From Sycobia sp. Sy_11 (lineage: Eukaryota; Arthropoda; Insecta; Hymenoptera; Epichrysomallidae): a stretch of 64,000 nt of DNA. The translations under genes were made by a program, and so were the position numbers. The stretch covers positions 517,501-581,500 of the forward strand of contig JACCIC010000211.1 in assembly GCA_018907035.1 (NCBI GenBank), given 5' to 3'. This document shows, piece after piece, positions 38,188 through 50,330 of this stretch (its first letter is position 1; each line of letters opens with the position of its first letter). The notes under the pieces are model-generated. The model was not told the origin of the DNA and did no database searches. It was given only the letters and a program-made list of their open reading frames with translations.

Positions 38188-38192
<5 letters not shown>

Positions 38193-38480
38193 AGCAAATG
38201 GAGCAGGCAAGCGAAACCGATAATACGCGCGCATCCCTCCCTCTCTGCCCGCCACCCCCCCCCCCCAGTCGCCCCGGCCCGTCGCGCTGCAGCCTCGACC
38301 GATCGCGCCGCGCGAGAGGCCGGAGATTACGCCTCTTTACGCCGTACATATACGAGCTGGTATATGGCTCGTAAAGGCTGGGAAATAAGGGACCGTCGAC
38401 GAGGAGGGCTCGCAGGAGCGTATACCATGTCGTCCGCAGCCTCACCTCCCCGGGGAGTCCGCTCGCGTTTATATATATAT
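38188..38480. other. GC-rich island next to TA array
   Basis: CpG-dense block with a C13 run at about 38257-38269. The reading frames are low-complexity. Confidence 0.4.
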
Positions 38481-41039
38481 ATACATATATATACCTACCG
38501 CGGGTTTCGCGCATGCAACAATAATACCGCTCAAATATATACATGTATATAGATATATGTCCAGTACTCCTCGTCGAGAGATCTTAAAAGCAAATAACCC
38601 TATATGTATAGGCGGTTGAGCGCGAGATAAGGAAGAGCGAGTGCGTGTATAAAGACGGGCTTGGGCGAGATTCGAAAAATAATGGAAATCCGACAAATAC
38701 CTGGTATTTTCTTATGGAAGTTATTTCTCTTTTAGGATATTATAAGCAGTTCTAATATGATGATTAAAAGTTTGAACAATTCTCCGCTATACATTAATGA
38801 AGAAAAACATTAATTAATTAAGATAGAACTCTTTTAAAAAAATTTATTTCTCATCACATTCAGTCGTTTGAAGGTGAATTTTCAAGAACTGTAAAAGTGG
38901 ATTATTGATATAAAAAATTGTATCTCTGAAATATTGATCAACAAATTGATATTTTTTTATATATGAGTTTCAAGGAAACTGTTTGAAATATCAATATTTT
39001 CAAATGTCCGACATGGGATTATATGCAAGGTATGTTGGCATTGATATAAAAAATATTTAAAAATATTAAAAATAATGCCCTCCGAATTAATCTATTCATA
39101 TTAAAAACAAACAAGATCTATTAAACTTAAAAGAAGTTTATTGTGAGCATGAAATATTTAAGACAAAGTCGTACATTATCTTGATTTGCATATATATTTG
39201 TGAACTTTCAATAGTGAATATAAAAATTTTACATCAGAAACATTCTCTAATTCATACTAAAACTGACAATTTTGTTTTATGGGTAGTTAAAAATAATATC
39301 TGCACGATTTTAGAAAGATTTATTTTTCAACTTTCAACTGATTTCAGTTTTTTCATGAGTTTCTTATTTCTTGTTTGTAAATTACTTAATTATTTTCTTA
39401 GATATGAGTTATCAAAAATAAATCTTTTGCGTAAAATCCTTATTTTCCAAAATAAGAGATACAAATTGACAAACAAGAAAAATAAATGAAGGAAGTCAAA
39501 TATTTGACAAACAAATTTCATATGGTATAAGAAATGTTATTTTTAACGATTGAAGTATTAGGAAATAAATATTTATAATTATTTAGGAAGAAATACTTAC
39601 ATAAAAAATATATCAATGAAAAGAAAAACTTGTTGAATAAAGAAAACTTTCTTGATCTAATGATCGGCTGTGTTAATCAAATCTGAGTTATGAAATTAAA
39701 TTTGAAAAAGTTGAAGTTAACATGACCTTAATAATGATGAAACTGATTTAAGTATTTGGAAATTGTTTTGTTGCTGACAATTTATAAAATTTATTATATA
39801 TTACTAATATATCCAATATTCTTTTTCGGAAAATATTTTTACATTTCAAATGAATACGTACTTTATAAAACTTACTTAGTACTTAAAGTATTTTTTTTCG
39901 AAAAATGGTGTGCCTGCTGAAAAAGTTTCGGAGAGGGTTAGAATGGTAAGCCAAGACAATGAAAGAAGATAAAAGATCGAGTGTCAAAAGCATACAGGAA
40001 TAAAAGACATTTTGCTAAATGCATTGTTTTCCTATATACATTGTTTGAATATCGATACCAGGATCGGATTTATAATATTATTTTTAAATTGCCGTGAATT
40101 AAAAAATATACTTTCTTGCGATATTGACGGTAATGATCTATAGTCGCTAAAAGTTCGATTAATTAATTTAACCTGAGATATATAATTCCAAATACATCCA
40201 TTATCCCAAGAATCAAGCCACTGGGCCATTAGAATTCTTAATTAAACGTGGTAGATTTCGATATTTAATATGTATTCAAATTTTTCTTTAATGCAGCTCC
40301 CCCATCCCCGTCCCCGCCCTCCTTAAGGTCGATATTTTTAAATGATTATCCGGCCGCGATGTATAGTCGCTTCATTATAAAAACTGGGTTACGCGCCGGG
40401 CTGCCTTCATAAGCATCCTGAAGTTCGCTCCAAGATAGAATAATATTTCTGCCCCGGCAGGGAGATGTAAAAATAAAAAAAAAATAATATTAAAAAAAAA
40501 GGAATACAAAAGTCCGAGGTTTCATTATACCGCATTTCTACATACCACGGTATTGTGTAATGGGCGACTTCGATGTAAATTCATTTTTGCAAATGAAGTA
40601 ATGAAGTTAAGTAATTACGTAGGGACAAAATGTAGCTGAGCTTTTACAGGGTTAAATGAAATCTGTCATGAATCAAGCAGAGTCAAACAAATAATTAAAG
40701 TCGTGTAAATTCGACGATTTTACAGCGGTTTTTGCATAAAAATATCCATTTTCGTGAAAAAGATCCCGTCGACTAGGGCCAAGATAAAAGATATAATTCT
40801 ATAAATAATTAATTAATTATTGAAGCATAAAATCCGAACCGAATCTTTCGCGTGTCTCCGACGTTTAATGTTAAATTATCGCGGATTATGATTGATATCC
40901 AACTAATTTTTGCAAGGATATCTCGAGGCATATATTTCAGTGCTATCGATCTGTACACCGGTTGCCCGCAACAATGTAAAAAAAAAACAGAGGGGGGTGG
41001 GGAGCGGGAGGGATAAGCCCAGAACTAATGATGTATAAC
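38481..41039. other. AT-rich gene-free DNA
   Basis: Strongly AT-rich, especially 38.7-40.3 kb. The 102-codon frame at 39181 is Lys/Phe/Leu/Ile-rich, as expected by chance in such DNA. Confidence 0.4.
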
Positions 41040-41560
41040 TAATCATAAATAACGTTCCCACCGCTCTTACGGGCCGAGCCGATGTATCCCCATCCATCTC
41101 CCGGCCGGCTTCGATCGACTCCGCTAATCTCCGAGTCGCAGGAGTCCCCGATATAATTAATAGATTTCGATATTTACCGACAGATAGAGTGGAGAAAACA
41201 GGGGCGCTGAGGCGCGCGGCGGAGCTTATAAACGCGCCCCGAGAACCGCGGCGGGACTTGCGCGATGCCGAAAGAGCCCCGAAAAGCGCGCAAAGCCCAT
41301 CTGGTGTATTTCCTTTTTTTCGCCCCCCCCCCCCCGACCATATGTACGCACCGCGGTACTCTGTCCTCGTACACAGCGAGAGTCCCGGCCGCCCTTTTTC
41401 ACGGACTTTGAGCGCGCAGAAGGAATATCGGCGCAAGCCGGGTAAGTATCGACGCGAGGCACGCGAGCGCCGCCGTCTTATGCCCCGGGCATTCGACGGT
41501 GGTCCCTTTCTTCGGCTCTCAATGGTCGCAAGCTCAGATTATCCTCGACGAGGACGATAT
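41040..41560. other. GC-rich island
   Basis: CpG-dense with a C13 run at about 41323-41335. Overlapping frames on both strands have no recognisable domain. Confidence 0.4.
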
Positions 41561-42160
41561 ACATAACGGTTCTCCTTAAATTAATGATTAAAAGAAATTT
41601 GGTGTACGCATGAATAGCATATGTAGCTTCGATCAAACTGACGGATGAAATGAGCTCGCGTTTAATGTCCCATATATGAAGATTTTTTCGATTTCAAGAG
41701 CAATTCGAAACTCGTTAACAATGAGAACGACTTTTGGAGAAGGAAGCAAATATCGAAGTGGGAGTGCTCCGTCGCAAAGGGAAAGTGACCTTACCACGAG
41801 AGCAGGAATTTTTTCCTACAAAACAAACGGGATGTATGTATCCAGATATGATACATGCATTATAACACTTATATTCTATTAATATACGTGCATATTTCTA
41901 TTTACTTATCTTTTATAAATTGCATCTTACGAATGTGTACTGAGTAATGATAACAAAATTTTGAGTTAATTACACATTTAAGACTTTATTTCACTGCCAA
42001 TCTTGATAAATGGTTGTTGAGAAATTTTTGAGAAATTTGAGAAATGTTTTCATCTCCACATCTGCTGGCTATTCAGCTTCAGCACGTAAGAAAACTCTGA
42101 TTTTTTCTATTTGCTATAGAAAACAAACAAATGTATTTATTAATTGAATTTATGTATCTA

Positions 42161-42162
<2 letters not shown>

Positions 42163-42204
<42 letters not shown>
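42163..42204. repeat. (TA)n microsatellite
   Basis: About 42 bases of uninterrupted TA in AT-rich DNA. Confidence 0.95.
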
Positions 42205-42205
<1 letters not shown>

Positions 42206-42657
42206 CATCGTAAAAGGTCAAGCGTAAAATTGTCAAAATTTACTAAAATAAATATAATATAAATATCGTTTAATTCCTAAATAATGTATGTATGAATGAA
42301 ATTTATGAAATGTATTACAGCTGTCGATAATGTCTTGCAGATAAAAATCTAATCATTCACGCTGTAATCCTGACACTTTGCTTAGCTTAATACTCGAGGC
42401 TTGTTTTGTACCCCTTTTCAAGGGGGCACAATAATACCTTTGAAATAGTAAAAAAAAATCTGTGCTCTTTTATTGAGTTAAAAATTAATTATAATTTTTT
42501 CTTCACATTTCAGAAAATAAAATCTTGAAGAAATTGATCGGATGTAAATGTCAAGGTATAGGTTTCATGAAGTCATTGAACTCAGATATAACATATATTT
42601 AGACATAAGGAATACATTGTAAAGGAATTTCATCGTTGAAGATTACATGATTCAAAC

Positions 42658-42861
42658 TTAGATTAGGATAGTTTCAGAAAAATGCCGCTCATGACCGACA
42701 GCTAATTTATTAGCAATTTTGCTACATATGAAAAGCTCTCTCGTACCTTCAAGGTATGCCATAGCAGGAAGAGATTGCAATTCTTCAAATAAGTATTTTT
42801 TGTCTATTAAACTCTCTTCATATATATCTTGTTTACTCGTAAAATAAAAGGAAAACTCCAT
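42658..42861 (-). other. Unassigned open stretch
   Basis: A 67-codon frame with a balanced, non-repetitive composition (for example YLFEELQSLPAMAYLEG and FICSKIANKLAVGHERHF). There is no recognised family and no clear splice sites. It could be a decayed gene or transposon fragment, or chance. Confidence 0.15.
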
Positions 42862-42983
42862 GAACCTTTACCAATAGAATTCGCCGATAAATAAATTACA
42901 TGCGCATTTCGTTCGATTAAAGTTCATCGTGCTCCTTTCCATTTCTTTAAAAGCAGGCACTCAGCAGTGAACACACGTCATTA

Positions 42984-42986
<3 letters not shown>

Positions 42987-43039
<53 letters not shown>
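42987..43039. repeat. (TA)n microsatellite
   Basis: About 53 bases of TA, followed by a second short TA run at about 43058-43073. Confidence 0.95.
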
Positions 43040-43044
<5 letters not shown>

Positions 43045-43073
43045 TTATATTCATACATATATATATATATATA

Positions 43074-44190
43074 GTCATATACATATGCGTGCACTGGAGG
43101 CACCCCGGGGAACCGGGCACATAAGCCGGATCTAAATGCGCCTTTATGCGATATAATAATAATCTTGTCGAAAGAAGCAAAAGAAGCATACAGGCGCTAT
43201 TGACTGCTTTCAGTCCGGATACTTTACGACGGAGCCCGCTCTTTCTTTTGTGCATCATCGAAAATATATCCATGATGAAGAGGAAGATTTCCATTTATAC
43301 TTTGATAAATAAATGTATATTTGACACAAGCACACGGAATTCTGAAATTTTCAGAATGTGTGCGTACGTAAAATTGTATTCTCATCGTAAAATACAATAA
43401 AAGGTGCTCGGTATTTTTTAGCCGGGTCGAAAAAATACGAAATCCGATTATAAAAAGAAAGATTATAATAGAGAAATTTGGGAAGAATTTTTTTTTCGTG
43501 ACAATAAGTTTAATTCGCATTGTGGCCCATTATCGTTAGTATAAATTTGCAATTTCTACTCTATGAAAGTTGAAAAGTTTTTTTAATAATTAAATAACAA
43601 AAGCATCTAAAAATAATCAAATGATAACTTTTTACTGTCAAATAAATTTTAAATATCACAGTCAAACCCTCAATGACGTTATGAAATACGATTTAATATA
43701 ATGCTTTTTGATTATATAATATCCAGAAAAATTTGAGTTACAGATATATGTGTATATATTCGCAATGCAAGATTGTATTGACACCTTCCATATTAGTGAG
43801 AGCGAGCATATGCACGTGCCATTTTCAAACACACATACACACACACACACTCCCGCCTTCCGATATTTTTCTTTTTTAAACAAAGAAAAACGAAGAGGGC
43901 TGCCTTCTTAGGTAGGGCAGGGCATAAACCGAGTTTACTGCTTGACTTATCAAATATTGCCCCGGCAATTATATCGGGCATCTTTATATTTGATTTATTT
44001 CGCACGACCGTGAAGATTATTATAATTTTATAAATTACAAAGGAGAAGCAGCGGCCGAAATTTACTGGAATCTGTATATAATACATCCGTTATCGGGCTG
44101 GATATGGAGATACAGAGAGAAGCTTTATAAATGTTTTGTACGCACCATGTGCCGGAATGAGTAAAAGTGATCTGTGTGTTTCGAAAGGCA
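43074..44190. other. AT-rich DNA without recognisable gene
   Basis: Only a short CA run (about 43830-43849) and scattered A/T runs. Confidence 0.4.
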
Positions 44191-44274
44191 GCAATAATAA
44201 TAATAACAATAATTATAATAACAACAACAACAACAACAACAATAACAATAACAATAATAATAATAATAATAATT
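44191..44274. repeat. (AAT/AAC)n trinucleotide repeat
   Basis: An array of AAT and AAC units. In one frame it reads as poly-asparagine, but no gene surrounds it. Confidence 0.95.
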
Positions 44275-45380
44275 GTAAATTCAATTTATCGCGCGAGAAA
44301 TGCTGTACAAGAATGCGTTTCGCCTCTTATTCCTTCCATTTATAAGTATCAGGAAATATTCCATTTTAAATCCATGCGTATATGTTTATATTATTCAATA
44401 ACGGGCATGCGTAAGCACGTGCGTCGGTCTATTATGTACTTAGGGATAAACTGGGTGGTCGTGAGGGGGAGGCAGGGAGGAAGGGGGGGGTTACGAAGGC
44501 GTCGGATATTTTACCGCCAGCCGCGTGGGATGAAATTTTAAAAAACTTTTATACGCCGGAGGGGTGCATAAATTCGTTCTCGGCCTTTTTTCCGTTCGTC
44601 TCCGATGTGGAGACTTATAAAATAATGAATATTTGCCTAATCTTCAGGGGTGATATTGCTCGGTCTTCTTCTTCCTTTTTTTTTTTTTTTTTTTATTTGT
44701 GTACTTTTTGCCAGGGTCAGCGTTGAGTGCCACACTGCCTCTCGGGGAGAAAAAAGTTCGTAACTCCGATATAACCGGAGTCTTCGATGTTTTCTTCCTC
44801 TTCTCGCATATTGACAAAGGATCTACGGAATAAAAGGTTTCGAAAGCTCCTTCAAAAATATTACCCCAGATTTTTCTCTATAGATGATACACGAAATGAC
44901 GGGTGATAATATATCGTAGGTCATGGCGCTAGTCGGGTAGAAAAAAGCTTTTAAATATTATTGTAATTATAAAGAAAATTGTTGAGCTCGTACATTATTG
45001 CTAACGTATTAATAGGTTCTGCTGAGATTGTAGTCTTCGTTAATTGAAAATTTCGCACAGGTAATTATCAATTATTGAGCAATAAACTTCAAAGGTTTCA
45101 TCGATACTTCATAATTAAAAATACCTTTCGTAAGTGGTAATACATTAATAAGCATAAAAGTAATCATAATTTAATTATTGCATGTTTGGTAAAAATACAA
45201 TATTCTGTTCGCTAAGAGAAAATCAATTGAATACATTGTGTTAAATTGAATTATATTTCATTAACCGAAAAGAAACACGCAACCAAGCCGTATTCAGTTA
45301 ATCAAACATCTAAATACCTTTGATATTAAATGCTATCACATATAAATATTGTATAATTGTTGTAGCCTAAGTATCTTTAT
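44275..45380. other. Intergenic DNA without recognisable gene
   Basis: Contains a G-rich stretch (about 44465-44490, several G-runs) and a poly-T run (about 44676-44694). Otherwise AT-rich. Confidence 0.4.
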
Positions 45381-45860
45381 ATTCTAATAATTTTTTCTTC
45401 GAAGCGCCAACAAGTGTGAAAAAAGTCCGAGTCCAGAGCCCAAAGGAAGGAAATTAAAAGCTGTTAGAGTAAGTAAGAAAGTCACGGAGGCGCGACAGCG
45501 CACGACCGAAGTGCAGGGCGCGAAGAGTAAAAATCCCTCGGGGGAGGGGGGGGGGTTGTCGCACCCCACGCGGCCGGGGGGCCTGCGATGCGCGGGACGA
45601 GGGCGCGAAATCAATTCTTCCCCGCCCGTGCGCGCCCACGGGGCGAAACGGAAAACGCGCGGTCGAGCGCGCAAACGACTGCGAGCCGGCGACCGCCCGA
45701 AAGCTCGTCGACGCGGGCCTCGGCCGTCAGGAACAGGGAGGGGGAGAGGGGGCAGTAGTCGCCCAAGAGCTCGCGCGTCGCTGCCCGTTTCCCTGGAAAC
45801 GCGAAAAGTCTATTAATAACTTAATACTGGAGGGGGCGGGGGGCACTCGCGGGAGTTGTA
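45381..45860. other. GC-rich island
   Basis: CpG-dense, with long G-runs around 45540-45555 and 45737-45753. Both strands give Arg/Pro/Gly-rich frames with no domain. Confidence 0.4.
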
Positions 45861-47673
45861 TTATCGCCGCCGTCGAATGTACAGTTGGCGAGATAGTGTA
45901 TATAGAGCTTGCGCGCTATCTGGCGGCGGTCAAAAATATCCCCCTTTGTGCGCGATCTGTTCTCGGTGCGCCGTATACGTGGATACGCGTGTAAATACGT
46001 GTAACGACCACTGATAACCGTGGTTTTACACAATAAAAACAAGCACGGACAAAATGAATTTTTTGAATTTTTTCATTTAGCGAGAGTAACATTACAGAAT
46101 TCGATCTCTCGCCCCTGCGTTCCGTTTTGAACAAGACTTATCGTAGAACAAAAAATGACTGTTTGAACTAAATTTATGTAAACTAAGTATAAATATAAAA
46201 CGTTACAACAATTTTCGCGCATTTTCATAGGAAATAAGGGCAAAAAATGGCGCCGGAACGCGGAAACCGTATTTCAAAGCCTCTTTTCGAGGTCTCGCGT
46301 TGATATATAAAATCCGGCCTCGGATTTACATAATTCAATATTTCGAATCCAATACAAGCTGTTTTTGAAATCCAAATGCTCGAAAAATACGCCCGAAAGG
46401 AAATTCTATTTTCTAGGTGGGAATTTTTAAAGGGGTCCGAATACGAGATATAATATTCTGAAGGAATCTTTAAGAATGTTAAAATGTTTATGGAAATTTA
46501 TTCTTTATCTTTGATTGTAATATAACGTAGAACGAGAATATAATTTTACTGTTTGTTTTCTTGAAAAAGCGTCGAAATAACGTTATATGCTTGCAGTTCT
46601 CGTGTCTGTGAAGTTCAGATCAGCGTATTGAATCTGGCGCGCAGACGGGTAAAGAAATTTGAGATTAGGGCGAACTACCCTTCGGATTATTTTTCTTATC
46701 CATTGGCTAGTGATGTAATTTATTAAAGTTAAAGAAATATTATTAATTTACTGCTGTAAAAGTTACATATATAACAGTAGCACTCAGTTTTATCTCTTGC
46801 AGAGGCGATATAGGACGAATTTCAACTTTCGTAGGCACGTTACTATAGTATTTTATTTTTCCACTTGAACCAGCTGTCTAACTGTTTTAATGATGTGAAT
46901 TCCTTAATTGCTGGAACTTTTATTTTGATTAATGCGCCAACTGCAATAATTATCATGATTTCCTTTTCTAAATGTTACCTTTAAATAAATGGTTGGTACT
47001 AAAGTCGTAAGTACCTGCTTAGAATAAAAGAAATTGAGCGCCTGAAAAGCTGATAAGAGACATAACATCGATTCGTTTTTTAAAATTTTTAAGATTTTAA
47101 GATTTTTACGTGTTAAAGAGGATATTAAATATTTATCATTGGAAAAAAGGTTTAGATCATTCTATGTCAATGCAGTATCTATTTTCCGTATTGAATACCT
47201 CATCAAAATTTCTTTATTTCCCGATTTATCATCGTATCTCGTAAAAGTAGAATAAACAATTTTTCTTACTTTATTTAGATTTTTTTCTTTCAAATTTTTA
47301 CTAACAGTAAGTAGGAATAATAATTTTGGTCCATAAACGACTTTAGTAAGTGAATAAATAAATTATAAATACATTCCATAAAGTAGCCGTCTTATAAAAG
47401 CAATAAATAAAATTCCTCCGATTCCTGGTCGCTATATGACCGTATTTCTCTTACGTCCGGGAAAAGTTTTGAAGTTGAAAGCAAACAGAGACGGCACCCC
47501 TCGACAAAATAACAAAGCTCGAGACCAAACGAATGGACTTTAAGGCATGTGCTTGATTCCGTGATTTACCCCCTCCACGAACGCGTCAGACTGACCCTCC
47601 CGGAAATGTCCCGATGAGCGAACAATTTGTACGGTCTACTTCGTCATTACACTTCTAATGATATATACGTGCA

Positions 47674-47678
<5 letters not shown>
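45861..47678. other. AT-rich DNA without recognisable gene
   Basis: No coding-like frame and no long array. Confidence 0.4.
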
Positions 47679-47727
<49 letters not shown>

Positions 47728-47814
47728 ATATCTTTTCTATTTCCGCAGTCTCGCCAGCGATGGATTCGACTGCGCTCAACAACCCTGTCTATTTCTCTCT
47801 CTCTCTCTCTCTCT
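47679..47814. repeat. (TA)n array and nearby (TC)n array
   Basis: TA at 47679-47726 and TC at about 47792-47814, separated by unique DNA. Confidence 0.93.
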
Positions 47815-48029
47815 TGCTCGCTGTCTCTCACGTACGCAGTAACACCAACATAAACGCGTACACCTATTCGATATTGTGAATAATGAGCGAGCACCTGAGT
47901 GTTTGTTTATTTATCTAGCACTCAACGCGGCCAGGTTTTCTGGCTCGCGTCCTCTTCAATATTCTCGCCTTCGTCCAACGAGTCGCGTGTAACATAATAT
48001 ATATATATATATATATAGTGGAAAGTGTC

Positions 48030-48209
48030 GCTCTACCATCTTCATCCTCCCCGTCCCTTTATCGCCCCCCACCTCCCACAGCACGAGTTGATCCATTATT
48101 TACGGTCTCGCAATTAGTCGCGGAGCCGCGGCGTCGCGCGCGGCTACCGCTGCATCCTTCGTGCATAGCCGGGCGAATTTAATAATTCAATTAGTTGGGT
48201 CGCGCTTCC

Positions 48210-48261
<52 letters not shown>

Positions 48262-48490
48262 CACCTTTCCGAATCCAAGTGCCGCGGTTGCGCGCGTCGT
48301 CCTCCATCGGCGGGGACGACGTATTTCCCCGCTTTCGCGCTCCATCGGCATACGGACTTCTGATTTTCCGGACCGATATAAGGGGTCCCCGGGATGTACA
48401 TTGACTTTTCGGTCGTGTCGCCGAGCCGCCCTCGTGCGTTTACAACGTCGACGTGCACAAGGCTCGATCGGGCTGTTAAATGCACACACA
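48030..48490. other. GC-rich island around a TC array
   Basis: CpG-dense DNA containing the TC array at 48213-48257. An AT-rich stretch (48177-48192) immediately precedes the array. Confidence 0.4.
48213..48257. repeat. (TC)n microsatellite
   Basis: About 45 bases of uninterrupted TC. Confidence 0.96.
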
Positions 48491-49620
48491 TTGTCTATAC
48501 GTATAACGCGAAATTCGACTTTTATCCGTTGCTGCATCTCGACACGGGCGAAGATTGATATACGAGAAAAACTTGACAAATTCGATGATTATACTGATAA
48601 CTCGTGAACGGGTCGAGGTAATCCTTTCAAAGATGTCAAGTACATATATATGCGAGCATACAGTCGCTTGCAGCAGCGATTCGAATTGTAGATGGACCGA
48701 TAGGAAGATTTTCGGTGTGTATATATATATATAGACATATGCATAATCCTCGTCGTCATTAATAATCCACTGCATCCGTAAGTAGATAATTATCGTTTCC
48801 TTGTGAAGTTCCTACCACCTGCTGGATGCAACGTATAAATTCCAAGTGCCGCGATCGTTCACGATTCGAGATGTAATGATGGCTTCGTTAACTGGCCGTC
48901 GAGAGGTCGAAAAAGTAAAGAGCCCTCGATCGAGCGTAAACGATGCGTCGAGGGGGCATTAACTTGTCACTTATTGGAGTAATGATCCCGGGCCGCCTGC
49001 GTCCCGCTCAGGCGTCGCAGCCTTTGCCACCGTTCAATCGAGACGCGAATCTATGCTCCTGATATTAATGCACTTTCAGCCGCGCAAAGCCTGTGCGCTC
49101 GCGGATCGAATTCATTCGTGCGCGTCGATAAAGCTCCGAAGAGTAAGAAGACGCATAATCGAAGAATAAAATGTCGATGAAGCGCATCGTCCTGGGAACT
49201 GACCGTCTAAGATGGCTACGTCGGCAATTACCACTACGTAAACGAGCAAACTTCGAGCCCGGCTAATATATGCATTTAGCGTCCCGATTACGCTGTGTCC
49301 TCGCATATCGGCAATTGTGAGACCGAGATAATCCGTGTACAGCCCTAGCGACGAATCCGCAGATAACTTCGGTAGAGCTGATTCGGTGGAGCGATAATAC
49401 ACGCCTTCTATCCTAATTATCGAGTCCCGAGCCAGATTATCTGGCGAGCGTAGATGTAAATGTTTGTACTGGGTATTTCAATGATACACATTATAACCAG
49501 CTTAGAAAATCTTTTTAATTTATAATTGTCATGGAGAATCGTTTAGCTTAGATAGCATGGGGTATACAGTTATAACATAGAAAGAGAATACTGTATTAAT
49601 ACATATTCATATAGATATAC

Positions 49621-49624
<4 letters not shown>
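48491..49624. other. Mixed-composition DNA without recognisable gene
   Basis: Moderate GC with many CpG words and a short TA run (about 48720-48733). No supported coding frame. Confidence 0.4.

Positions 49625-49678
<54 letters not shown>
49625..49678. repeat. (TA)n microsatellite
   Basis: About 54 bases of TA following a short GT run. Confidence 0.95.
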
Positions 49679-49681
<3 letters not shown>

Positions 49682-49875
49682 AATCATCTTCATTTTAGCG
49701 CTGCAAACAATGACATATTAACCCAGATTAATCCTTGAGAATGGTGTTTATACGTAAACGCAATGCGGCGCAAACCAGCGAACGGACATCCTTTAACACC
49801 AGCGCGAGTCATTTAAAATTCCCCACGTGCACGTTCACCGATGCGCAAAGGGACGGATTATCGCAAATGAGAGAG

Positions 49876-49877
<2 letters not shown>

Positions 49878-49907
<30 letters not shown>
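49878..49907. repeat. (GA)n microsatellite
   Basis: A GA array of about 30 bases at the left edge of a GC-rich block. Confidence 0.94.
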
Positions 49908-49911
<4 letters not shown>

Positions 49912-50330
49912 GAGATCCGCCGCGCTGCCACGGAGGGTCAGCGATAAGTCCGATTTCCGCACGAGGGGCCGAGTTAACCGAAACTTCGCCCGGGAACGAA
50001 TGGGCTCTCTCACATGCGCGGCGAAACTTCTTTAAGAAGCGCGGCCGTGCCCGCCCCTCCCCCACCTCCCCTTAACGTCGGCCTCTCCTCGTTATCTCGG
50101 GAGGGGGGGAGGGGGGCTGAATAGCGGTAAAGTGGTATTACAAGGGACCTACTTTCGGGTCCGCGCGTTGTTCCGGTGCACGCCCCCTCCGCCATCGTCG
50201 CAAGAGCTCCGCAGCTTGCAAATCCGCGCGGCCGACGATCCCGCGATTCTTTGCATTAGGAAAATTTGGCTCGGTTCTGCGATGGGGGAACGGAGGGGAG
50301 GATTGAATGAACGACGGAGCTCTATGATAA
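49908..50330. other. GC-rich island
   Basis: CpG-dense, with a G-rich word at 50100-50117. No gene recognised. Confidence 0.4.

Noticed and set aside
44136..44345. Poly-asparagine frame
   Set aside because: It is a direct reading of an (AAT/AAC)n repeat; no upstream or downstream exon context.
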